In this document: positions 19,777-31,370 of the stretch, piece by piece
How positions within the stretch are numbered: position 1 is the stretch's first letter
Layout: every line of letters starts with the position of its first letter
NCBI GenBank assembly: GCA_963680875.1
Contig: OY804585.1
Location: forward strand, 29,750,186-29,814,185
DNA from: Bathymodiolus brooksi
Taxonomy: Eukaryota; Mollusca; Bivalvia; Mytilida; Modiolidae
Direction: 5' to 3'
DNA length: 64,000 bases
Program-made: the position numbers and the translations under genes
The notes under the pieces: model-generated
Databases searched by the model: none
What the model was told of the DNA's origin: nothing
What the model saw: only the letters and a program-made list of their open reading frames with translations

Positions 19777-21607
19777 GGAAGAAAAGTAGGTTGAAGAGTG
19801 AAATGATATGGAAAATACAGAAGAAAAGTAAGTTGAATAATAAAAAGATGTGGAAATTATGGAAGAAAAGTAAGTTGAATAGTGAAAAAATTTGGAAAAT
19901 ACAGAAGAAAATTGTGAAATGATATGGAAAAGATGGAAGAAAAGTAAGTTGAAATGTGAAATGAATATGGAAAATATGGAAGAAAGGCAAGTCAAATAAT
20001 GATAAGATATGGACAATATGGAAGAAAAGTATGTCGAAAAGTGAAAAGATATGGACAATATGGAAGAAAGGCAAGTTGAATATTGAAAAGATATGAAAAA
20101 TATGGAAGAAAAGTAGGTTGAACAGTGAAATGATATGGAAAACATGGAAGAAAAATAAGTTGATTAGTGAAATGATATGAAAATATGGAAGAAAGGTAAA
20201 TTGAATAGTGATAAGACATGGACAATATGAAAAAAAGGCAAGTTGAATAGTGAAAAGATATGAAAAATATGGAAGAAACCTAAGTTGAATAGTGAAAAGA
20301 CATGGAAATTATGGAAGAAAAGTAAGTTGAAGAGTGAGTGAAAAGACATGGCAAATACAATATGGAAGAAAGGCAAGTCTAATTGTGAAAAAGATATGGA
20401 AAATACTGAAGAAAGTAAGTTGAATAGTGAAATGATATGGAAAATATGGAAGAAAAATAACTTGAATAGCGAAATGATATGGAAAATGTGGAAGAAAGGC
20501 AAGTTGAATAGTGATAAGACATGGACAATGTGGAAGAAAGGCAAGTTGAATAGTGAAAAGATATGAAAAATATGGAAGAAAACTAAGTTGAATAGTGAAA
20601 AGACATGGAAATTATGGAAGAAAAGTAAGTTGAAGAGTGAGTGAAAAGACATGGCAAATACAATATGGAAGAAAGGCAAGTCTAATTGTGAAAAAGATAT
20701 GGAAAATACTGAAGAAAGTAAGTTGAATAGTGAAATGATATGGAAAATATGGAAGAAAGGCAAGTTGAATAGTGATAAGACATGGACAAATATGGAAAAA
20801 GGCAAGTTAAATAGTGAAAAGATATGAACAATATGGAAGAAACCTAAGTTGAATAGTGAAAAGTCATGGAAAATACAGAAGAAAAGTAAGTTGAATAGTG
20901 AAAAGATTTGGAAAATACAGAAGGAAAGTAAGTTAAATAGTGAAAAGATAGGGAAAATATGGAAGAAAGCCAAGTTGAATAGTGAAATGATTTGGAGAAT
21001 ATGGAAGAAAAGTAGGTCGAATTGTGAAATGATATGGACAATATGGAAGAAAGATAAGTTGAATAGTGAAAAGATATGGAAATTATGGAAGACAAGTAAG
21101 TTGAATAGTGAAAAGATATGGAAAATACAGAAGAAACCTAAGTTGAATAGTGAAAAGACATGGAAATTATGGAAGAAAAGTAAGTTGAAGAGTGAAAAGA
21201 CATGGCAAATACAATATAGAAGAAAGGCAAGTCGAGTTGTGAAAAAGATATGGAAAATACGGAAGAAAGTAGGTTGAATAGTGAAATGATATGGAAAATA
21301 TGGAAGAAAAATAAGTTGAATAGCGAAATGATATGGAAAATGTGGAAGAAAGGCAAGTTGAAGAGTATTAAGACATGGACAAATATGGAAGAAATGCAAG
21401 TTGAATAGTGAAAAGATATGAAAAATATGGAAGAAACCTAAGTTGAATAGTGAAAAGACATGGAAAATACAGAAGAAAAGTAAGTTGTAGAGTGAATGAA
21501 AAGACATGGCAAATACAATATGGAAGGAAGGCAAGTCTAATTGTGAAAAAAATATGGAAAATACGGAAGAAAGTAAGTTGAATAGTGAAATGATAGGGAA
21601 AATATGG
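19777..21607 (+). repeat. 42-bp minisatellite, proximal segment
   Basis: The array begins in GGTACCGGAAGAAAAGTAGG. The monomer, read on the plus strand in parts, is AAGTTGAATAGTGAAAAGAT, then ATGGAAAATATGGAAGAAAG, then two variable bases. Early monomers are the most irregular (AATAATAAAAAGATG, CAAATAATGATAAG). The segment is broken by a retrotransposon at 21608 after AAAATATGG, and the monomer resumes in phase on the other side with AAGAAAGG. Confidence 0.95.
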
Positions 21608-23864
21608 ATAAGATATAAGATAAGATAAGATAAGAAAACTTTATTTTGATTCGGCACATAATAAAACAGTACAACATAAGCTCTAAGGAGCTTTTTACCG
21701 AATATACATTAACAATAAAACAACACAAGTCACATGCAAAGTTACAAACTAAAATAAGCTAAGACATACAGGCATACAAAGGAGGACTGTGTATAGATCT
21801 GAACAAGGACCCACGTGGCAATTGCCTCTTTTGGACTCTTGTTCAAGATCCATACACAGATGCTCCAACATAAAGCAGCATTTAAAAAAGAATCAGCAGG
21901 TAAAAATAAAAATAAAAAAATACTACTAAATACTTAAAACTGGTACCAACATAATCAGTAAAAGCAGCATTTGTCTAACTAAAAAATCAAAGAATATAAA
22001 ATTTTCAAGCCAGACTAAAATTTTTTAAATAATTAAGAAATAAAAAATAAAAAAAATAAGAATATAAGCAAACCAGAAGCAAAATTTTAATCATCTACAT
22101 GCAGAACAGCGACATTTGGACCCATTCCAGGACTGCAAAAGACTCTTGAATTGGGAGAAGCTATTTTCAGTCCTGAAATGATCTGGGAGGCTGTTCCACA
22201 ATGTAGGTGCAGCAAATCTGAAAGATTTTTTACCGTACCGTGTAGATTTGATCTGTGGTATTTCCAAAATGTTGCTGTATCTGAAAGAATATTTAGAGTT
22301 TTTCATATGGACAAGATCATGAAGACAGACAGGTGCAAGTTTATTAATTATTTTATATGTTTCCAAAGCCATGGTTCTCATTCTTCTAATCTGCAAGGAA
22401 GGCACCTTAGCTTTTTGTAGTAATTCCTCATAAGAACTATTATAGTCTTCATATACAAAACGGAGTGCTCTTTCCTGCACTTTTTCTAATTTTTTGGAAT
22501 TTTTATTAGCACAGAAATGCCAGGCCAAAGGGCAAAAGTTAAAATTACTAAGTATGAAAGTATGAAATATAGTTAACTTATTTAATCTATTCAAATATGA
22601 ACCCAAACGTTTGAGAATATTTAGTTGTTGGGATGCCTTCCTGCATATTGTACTAATATGAGCATCAAAATTTAGTTGATAATCAATATCAATCCCAAGG
22701 AGTTTCACAGTACTTTCACATGTAAGATTAAAATTCTGAATATGAATGGATGGATTTTTGTCATAAGTTTTTCTGCCTACAGCCAAAAACTGAAATTTGT
22801 CTGGATTAGCCTGCATCTTATTTATTCTGAACCATTCAATTAGTTGATTTGAGTCAGTCTCCAGAGTAGATATAAGTGCATCAAAATCTGGATTACAGAA
22901 TGAGAGGGTATTGTCATCTGCATAATTATACAAGGAGCTATCAGAAATAAAGTGAAATATGTCATTAATAAAGACATTAAATAAGAGGGGACCCAGGATA
23001 GATCCTTGGGGCACTCCTTTATGGATGTCAGCCCAGCTACTCAGTACTCTGTTAACTTTAATTTGTTGTTTTCTATTTGACAAGTAAGATTTCAAAAGAG
23101 AGACCGAATGAGATGATATACCATATGCTGATAATTTGTCAAGCAATATGTCATGAGGTAGGCAGTCAAACGCCTTCGAGAGATCCATCAATACTGTAGC
23201 TACATATTGGTTTTTATCAAGGGCTTCATGCCAGTCTTCTAGAAGTCTGAGCAGTGTGGTCTGACATCCATGGCCACGTCTAAAAGCACATAAAAAAGGG
23301 TTGAATATTTTATCAAAATAGTCGGCTAACTGAATTTCAATTACCTTTTCATATTCTTTTGAAAAAATAGGTAATACACTAACGGGCCTGTAATTTGATT
23401 TATTTAGGGGATCATTTTTTTTGTGTATGGGAGTTACCTGAGCTACTTTCAAAGAGTCTGGAAATACACCAGTGTTTATAGATAAATTTATCAATGATGA
23501 TAACTGCTGAGCTACTGTGACCTTACACTGCCTGACTACTTTGGCAGGAATGTTATCTGCACCAGTAGCTTTTTTTATATTAATAGTATTTATTTTTATT
23601 TCCACTATACTAGGGTGTGTGGAGGGGTCATATATCACATTTTGCCCAATATTATCTGCTACAGTCGAGAAAAAAAAGTTAAAGTTTTCTGAAACTTCCT
23701 TTGCATCATTTATGATTTTATTGTTTTCACAAAGGATAATTTTCTGTTCACCAGAGTTACATTTTTTAGAAAAGAAAGGTTTAATAGTTGTCCAAAAATT
23801 ACAAGTTTTGGCACCTCCAGAGCAGCGTTCCAAAAAATAATTTTTCATGGATTTCTTTTTCAGT
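21608..23864 (-). mobile_element. Non-LTR retrotransposon (LINE), 5'-truncated, inserted in the satellite
   Basis: On the minus strand the element ends at 21608 in a (CTTAT)n-type 3' tail, seen on the plus strand as repeated ATAAG up to about 21634. It has a ~480-bp 3' UTR and a pol reading frame running to the truncated 5' end near 23864. The flanking satellite monomer is interrupted between AAAATATGG and AAGAAAGG, with at most TGG as a visible target duplication. The missing 5' part would carry the endonuclease. Its intact frame argues for a recent insertion, after the array existed. Confidence 0.9.
22091..23863 (-). CDS. Reverse transcriptase (LINE pol, N-terminally truncated, 590 aa of element origin)
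   Basis: The stop is at 22091-22093. The element-derived frame starts at the truncation point (LKKKSMKNYF). The RT domain begins around VTPIHKKNDPLNKSNYRPVS. Next come motif A, MDLSKAFDCLPHD (about 23150-23195), then GVPQGSILGPLLFN (about 22985-23030), then the catalytic YADD at 22924-22913 and a downstream KLLGIDIDY motif. The C-terminus has LW..LP and a cysteine cluster CRCSAC. The motifs fit the jockey/CR1/L2-like group of non-LTR elements; the exact clade is not certain. The upstream endonuclease domain is lost. On the minus strand the same frame continues upstream for ~215 codons of satellite to 24511, which is fortuitous. It is probably not retrotransposition-competent alone. Confidence 0.85.
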   Translation of the reverse strand: MKKKSMKNYFLERCSGGAKTCNFWTTIKPFFSKKCNSGEQKIILCENNKIINDAKEVSENFNFFFSTVADNIGQNVIYDPSTHPSIVEIKINTINIKKATGADNIPAKVVRQCKVTVAQQLSSLINLSINTGVFPDSLKVAQVTPIHKKNDPLNKSNYRPVSVLPIFSKEYEKVIEIQLADYFDKIFNPFLCAFRRGHGCQTTLLRLLEDWHEALDKNQYVATVLMDLSKAFDCLPHDILLDKLSAYGISSHSVSLLKSYLSNRKQQIKVNRVLSSWADIHKGVPQGSILGPLLFNVFINDIFHFISDSSLYNYADDNTLSFCNPDFDALISTLETDSNQLIEWFRINKMQANPDKFQFLAVGRKTYDKNPSIHIQNFNLTCESTVKLLGIDIDYQLNFDAHISTICRKASQQLNILKRLGSYLNRLNKLTIFHTFILSNFNFCPLAWHFCANKNSKKLEKVQERALRFVYEDYNSSYEELLQKAKVPSLQIRRMRTMALETYKIINKLAPVCLHDLVHMKNSKYSFRYSNILEIPQIKSTRYGKKSFRFAAPTLWNSLPDHFRTENSFSQFKSLLQSWNGSKCRCSACR

Positions 23865-26800
23865 TTGGAAGAAAGGCAAGTTGAATAGTGATAAGACATG
23901 GACAAATATGGAAAAAAGGCAAGTTGAATAATGAAAAGATATGAAAAATGTGGAAGAAACCTAAGTTGAATAGTGAAAAGACATGGAAAATACAGAAGAA
24001 AAGTAAGTTGAAGAGTGAGTGAAAAGACATGGCAAATACAATATGGAAGAAAGGCAAGTCTAATTGTGAAAAAGATATGGAAAATACGGAAGAAAGTAAG
24101 TTGAATAGTGAAATGATATGGAAAATATGGAAGAAAGGCAAGTTGAATAGTGATAAGACATGGACAATGTGAAAGGAAGGCAAGTTGAATAGTGAAAAGA
24201 TATGAAAAATATGGAAGAAAACTAAGTTGAATAGTGAAAAGATATGAAAAATGTGGAAGAAACCTAAGTTGAATAGTGAAAAGACATGGATAATACAGAA
24301 GAAAAGTAAGTTGAAGAGTGAGTGAAAAGACATGGCAAATACAATATGGAAGAAAGGCAAGTCTAATTGTGAAAAGATATGAAAAATACGGAAGAAAGTA
24401 AGTTGAATAGTGAAATGATATGGAAAATAGGGAAGAAAAATAACTTGAATAGCGAAATGATATGGAAAATGTGGAAGAAAGGCAAGTTGAATAGTGATAA
24501 GACATGGACAATGTGGAAGAAAGGCAAGTTGAATAGTGAAAAGATATGAAAAATATGGAAGAAAACTAAGTTGAATAATGAAAAGACATAGAAATTATGG
24601 AAGAAAAGTAAGTTGAAGAGTGAGTGAAAAGACATGGCAAATACAATATGGAAGAAAGGCAAGTCTAATTGTGAAAAAGATATGGAAAATACTGATGAAA
24701 GTAAGTTGAATAGTGAAATGATATGGAAAATATGGAAGAAAGGCAAGTTAAATAGTGATAAGACATGGACAAATATGGAAAAAAGGCAAGTTGAATAGTG
24801 AAAAGATATGAAAAATGTGGAAGAAACCTAAGTTGAATAGTGAACAGACATGGAAAATACAGAACAAAAGTAAGTTGAATAGTGAAAAGATATGGTAGTT
24901 ATGGAAGAAAAGTAAGTTGAATAGTGAAAAGATTTGGAAAATACAGAAGGAAAGTAAGTTAAATAGTGAAAAGATAGGGAAAATATGGAAGAAAGCCAAG
25001 TTGAATAGTGAAATGATTTGGAAAATATGGAAGAAAAGTAGGTCGAATTGTGAAAAGATATGGACAATATGGAAGAAAGATAAGTTGAATAGTCAAAAGA
25101 TATGGTAATTATGGAAGACAAGTAAGTTGAATAGTGAAACGATATGGAAAATACAGAAGAAAACTAAGTTGAATAGTGAAAAGACATGGAAATTATGGAA
25201 GAAAAGTAAGTTGAAGAGAGAAAAGACATGGCAAATACAATATAGAAGAAAAGCAAGTCGAATTGTGAAAAAGATATGGAAAATACGGAAGAAAGTAGGT
25301 TGAATAGTGAAATGATATGAAAAATGTGGAAGAAAGGCAAGTCGAATAGTGATAAGACATGGACAAATATGGAAGAAATGCAAGTTGAATAGTGAAAAGA
25401 TATGAAAAATATGGAAGAAACCTAAGTTGAATAGTGAAAAGACATGGAAAATACAGAAGAAAAGTAAGTTGAAGAGTGAATGAAAAGACATGTCAAATAC
25501 AATATGGAAGAAAGGGAAGTCTAATTGTGAAAAAGATATGGAAAATACGGAAGAAAGTAAGTTGAATAGTGAAATGATATGGAAAATATGGAAGAAAGGC
25601 AAGTTGAATAGTGATAAGACATGGACAAATATGGAAAAAAGGCAAGTTGAATAGTGAAAAGATATGAAAAATGTGGAAGAAACCTAAGTTGAATAGTGAA
25701 AAGACATGGAAAATACAGAAGAAAAGTAAGTTGAAGAGTGAGTGAAAAGACATGGCAAATACAATATGGAAGAAAGGCAGGTCTAATTGTGAAAAAGATA
25801 CGGAAAATACGGAAGAAAGTAGGTTGAATAGTGAAATGATATGAAAAATGTGGAAGAAAGGCAAGTCGAATAGTGATAAGACATGGACAAATATGGAAGA
25901 AATGCAAGTTGAATAGTGAAAAGATATGAAAAATATGGAAGAAACCTAAGTTGAATAGTGAAAAGACATGGAAAATACAGAAGAAAAGTAAGTTGAAGAG
26001 TGAATGAAAAAAAATGTCAAATACAATATGGAAGAAAGGGAAGTCTAATTGTGAAAAAGATATGGAAAATACGGAAGAAAGTAAGTTGAATAGTGAAATG
26101 ATATGGAAAATATGGAAGAAAGGCAAGTTGAATAGTGATAAGACATGGACAAATATGGAAAACAGGCAAGTTGAATAGTGAAAAGATATGAAAAATGTGG
26201 AAGAAACCTAAGTTGAATAGTGAAAAGACATGGAAAATACAGAAGAAAAGTAAGTTGAAGAGTGAGTGAAAAGACATGGCAAATACAATATGGAAGAAAG
26301 GCAGGTCTAATTGTGAAAAAGATATGTAAAATACGGAAGAAAGTAAGTTGAATAGTGAAATGATATGGAAAATATGGAAGAAAACTAAATTGAATAATGA
26401 AAAGACATGAAAATTAAGGAAGAAAAGTAAGTTGAAGAGTGAGTGAAAAGACATGGCAAATACAATATGGAAGAAAGGCAAGTCTAATTGTGAAAAAGAT
26501 ATGGAAAAAACGGAAGAAAGTAAGTTGAATAGTGAAATGATATGGGAAATGTGGAAGAAAGGCAAGTTGAATAGTTATAAGACATGGACAATGTGGAAGA
26601 AAGGCAAGTTCAATAGTGAAAAGATATGAAAAATATGGAAGAAACCTAAGTTGAATAGTGAAAAGACATGGAGAATACAATATGGAAGAAAGGCAATTCT
26701 AATTGTGAAAAAGATATGGAAAATACGGAAGAAAGTAAGTTGAATAGTGAAAAGATATGAAAAATGTGGAAGAAACCTAAGTTGAATAGTGAAAAGACAT

Positions 26801-27569
26801 GGAAAATACAGAAGAAAAGTAAGTTGAATAGTGAAAAGACATGGAAGTTATAGAAGAAAAGTAAGTTGAAGAGTGAAAAGATTTGGAAAATACTGAAGGA
26901 AAGTAAGTTAAATAGTGAAAAGATATGGAAAATATGGAAGAATGCCAAGTTAAATAGTGAAAAGATATGGACAATATGGAAGAAAGATAAGTTGAATAGT
27001 GAAAAGATATGGAAATTATGGAAGACAAGTAAGTTGAATAGTGAAAAGATATGGAAAATACAGAAGAAACCTAAGTTGAATAGTGAAAAGACATGGAAAT
27101 TATGGAAGAAAAGTAAGTTGAAGAGTGAAAAGACATGGCAAATACAATATAGAAGAAAGGCAAGTCGTATTTTGAAAAAAATATGGAAAATACGGAAGAA
27201 AGTAAGTTGAATAGTGAAATGATATGGAAAATATGGAAGAAAAATAACTTGAATAGCGAAATGATATTGAAAATGTGGAAGACAGGCAAGTTGAATAGTG
27301 ATAAGACATGGACAATGTGGAAGAAAGGCAAGTTGAATAGTGAAAAGATATGAAAAATATGGAAGAAAACTAAGTTGAATAATGAAAAGACATGGAAATT
27401 ATGGAAGAAAAATAAGTTGAAAAGTCAGTGAAAAGACATGGCAAATACAATATGGAAGAAAGGCAAGACTAATTGTGAAAAAGATATGGAAAATACGGAA
27501 GAAAGTAAGTTGAATAGTGAAATGATATGGAAAATATGGAAGAAAGGCAAGTTGAATAGTGATAAGACA

Positions 27570-30500
27570 TGGACAAATATGGAAAAAAGGCAAGTTGAAT
27601 AGTGAAAAGATATGAAAAATGTGGAAGAAACCTAAGTTGAATAGTGAAAAGACATGGAAAATACAGAAGAAAAGTAAGTTGAATAGTGAAAAGACATGGT
27701 AGTTATGGAAGAAAAGTAAGTTGAATAGTGAAAAGATTTGGAAAATACAGAAGAAAGCCAAGTTGAATAGTGAAATGATTTGGAAAATATGGAAGAAAAG
27801 TAGGTCGAATTGTGAAAAGATATGGACAATATGGAAGAAAGATAAGTTGAATAGTGAAAAGATATGGAAATTATGAAAGACAAGTAAGTTGAATAGTGAA
27901 AAGATATGGAAAATACAGAAGAAACCTAAGTTGAATAGTGAAAAGACATGGAAATTATGGAAGAAAAGTAAGTTGAAGAGTGAAAAGACATGGCAAATAC
28001 AATATAGAAGAAAGGCAAGTCGAATTGTGAAAAGATACGGAAAATACGGAAGAAAGTAGGTTGAATAGTGAAATGATATGGAAAATATGGAAGAAAAATA
28101 AGTTGAATAGCGAAATGATATGAAAAATGTGGAAGAAAGGCAAGTCGAATAGTGATAAGACATGGACAAATATGGAAGAAATGCAAGTTGAATAGTGAAA
28201 AGATATGAAAAATATGGAAGAAACCTAAGTTGAATAGTGAAAAGTCATGGAAAATACAGAAGAAAAGTAAGTTAAATAGTGAAAAGATAGGGAAAATATG
28301 GAAGAAAGCCAAGTTGAATAGTGAAATGATTTGGAGAATATGGAAGAAAAGTAGGTCGAATTATGAAAAGATATGGACAATATGGAAGAAAGATAAGTTG
28401 AATAGTGAAAAGATATGGAAATTATGGAAGACAAGTAAGTTGAATAGTGAAAAGATATGGAAAATACAGAAGAAACCTAAGTTGAATAGTGAAAAGACAT
28501 GGAAATTATGGAAGAAAAGTAAGTTGAAGAGTGAAAAGACATGGCAAATACAATATAGAAGAAAGGCAAATCGAGTTGTGAAAAAGATATGGAAAATACG
28601 AAGAAAGTAGGTTGAATAGTGAAATGATATTGAAAATATGGAAGAAAAATAAGTTGAATAACGAAATGATATGGAAAATGTGGAAGAAAGGCAAGTTGAA
28701 TAGTGATAAGACATGGACAAATATGGAAGAAATGCAAGTTGAATACTGAAAAGATATGAAAAATATGGAAGAAACCTAAGTTGAATAGTGAAAAGACATG
28801 GAAAATACAGAAGAAAAGTAAGTTGAAGAGTGAATGAAAAGACATGTCAAATACAATATGGAAGAAAGGGAAGTCTAATTGTGAAAAAGATATGGAAAAT
28901 ACGGAAGAAAATAAGTCGAATAGTGAAATGATATGGAAAATATGGAAGAAAGGCAAGTTGAATAGTGATAAGACATGAAAAAATATGGAAAAAAGGCAAG
29001 TTGAATAGTGAAAAGATATGAAAAATGTGGAAGAAACCTAAGTTGAATAGTGAAAAGACATGGAAAATACAGAAGAAAAGTAAGTTGAAGAGTGAGTGAA
29101 AAGACATGGCAAATACAATATGGAAGAAAGGCAGGTCTAATTGTGAAAAAGATATGCAAAATACGGAAGAAAGTAAGTTGAATAGTGAAATGATATGGAA
29201 AATATGGAAGAAAACTAAATTGAATAGTGAAAAGACATGAAAATTAAGGAAGAAAAGTAAGTTGAAGAGTGAGTGAAAAGACATGGCAAATACAATATGG
29301 AAGAAAGGCAAGTCTAATTGTGAAAAAGATATGGAAAATACGGAAGAAAGTAAGTTGAATAGTGAAATGATATGGGAAATGTGGAAGAAAGGCAAGTTGA
29401 ATAGTTATAAGACATGGACAATGTGGAAGAAAGGCAAGTTCAATATTGAAAAGATATAAAAAATATGGAAGAAACCTAAGTTGAATAGTGAAAAGACATG
29501 GAAAATACAGAAGAAAAGTAAGTTGAAGTGTGAATGAAAAGACATGTCAAATACATTATGGAAGAAAGGGAAGTCTAATTGTGAAAAAGATATGGAAAAT
29601 ACGGAAGAAAAGTAAGTTGAATAGGAAAAAAATTTGAAAATACAGAAGTAAAGTAAGTTAAATAGTGAAAAGATAGGGAAAATATGGAAGAAAAGTCAGT
29701 TGAAGAGTGAAAAGATATGGCAAATACAATATGGAAGAAAGGCTAGTCGAATTGTGAAAAAGATATGGAAAATACGGAAGAAAGTAGGTTGAATAGTGAA
29801 ATGATATGGAAAATATGGAAGAAAGGCAAGTTGAATATTGAAAAGATATGGAAAATGTGGAAGAAAGACAAGTTGAATAGTGATAAGACATGGACAAATA
29901 TGGAAAAAAGGCAAGTTGAATAGTGAAAAGATATGAAAAATATGGAAGAAACCTAAGTTGAATAGTGAAAAGACATGGAAAATACAGAAGAAAAGTAAGT
30001 TGAAGAGTGAAAAGACATGGAAGTTATAGAAGAAACCTAAGTTGAAGAGTGAAAAGATTTGGAAAATACTGAAGGAAAGTAAGTTAAATAGTGAAAAGAT
30101 ACGGAAAATATGGAAGAAAGCCAAGTTGAATAGTGAAATGATTTGGAAAATATGGAAGAAAAGTAGGTCGAATTGTGAAAAGATATGGACAATATGGAAG
30201 AAAGATAAGTTGAATAGTGAAAAGATATGGAAATTATGGAAGACAAGTAAGTTGAATAGTGAAAAGATATGGAAAATACAGAAGAAACCTAAGTTGAATA
30301 GTGAAAAGACATGGAAATTATGGAAGAAAAGTAAGTTGAAGAGTGAAAAGACATGACAAATACAATATAGAAGAAAGGCAAGTCGAATTGTGAAAAAGAT
30401 ATGGAAAATACGGAAGAAAGTAGGTTGAATAGTGAAATGATATGGAAAATATGGAAGAAAAATAAGTTGAATAGCGAAATGATATGAAAAATGTGGAAGA

Positions 30501-31370
30501 AAGGCAAGTCGAATAGTGATAAGACATGGACAAATATGGAAGAAATGCAAGTTGAATAGTGAAAAGATATGAAAAATATGGAAGAAACCTAAGTTGAATA
30601 GTGAAAAGACATGGAAAATACAGAAGAAAAGTAAGTTGAATAGTGAAAAGACATGGAAATTATGGAAGAAAAGTAAGTTGAATAGGAAAAAAATTTGAAA
30701 ATACAGAAGTAAAGTAAATTAAATAGTGAAAAGATAGGGAAAATATGGAAGAAAAGTAAGTTGAAGAGTGAAAAGACATGGCAAATACAATATGGAAGAA
30801 AGGCTAGTCGAATTGTGAAAAAGATATGGAAAATACGGAAGAAAGTAGGTTGAATAGTGAAATGATATGGAAAATATGGAAGAAAGGCAAGTTGAATATT
30901 GAAAAGATATGGAAAATGTGGAAGAAAGACAAGTTGAATAGTGATAAGACATGGACAAATATGGAAAAAAGGCAAGTTGAATAGTGAAAAGATATGAAAA
31001 ATATGGAAGAAACCTAAGTTGAATAGTGAAAAGACATGGAAAATACAGAAGAAAAGTAAGTTGAAGAGTGAAAAGACATGGAAGTTATAGAAGAAAAGTA
31101 AGTTGAAGAGTGAAAAGATTTGGAAAATACTGAAGGAAAGTAAGTTAAATAGTGAAAAGATATGGAAAATATGGAAGAATGCCAAGTTAAATAGTGAAAA
31201 GATATGGACAATATGGAAGAAAGATAAGTTGAATAGTGAAAAGATATGGAAATTATGGAAGACAAGTAAGTTGAATAGTGAAAAGATATGGAAAATACAG
31301 AAGAAACCTAAGTTGAATAGTGAAAAGACATGGAAATTATGGAAGAAAAGTAAGTTGAAGAGTGAAAAGA
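27570..31370 (+). repeat. Satellite higher-order block A, copy 1
   Basis: Monomer order and private variants match 35400-39195 almost base for base at an offset of 7826 bp. The offset becomes 7825 after a single-base deletion in copy 2 near 36631 (AATACGAAGAAAAG against AATACAGAAGAAAAG). Confidence 0.8.
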
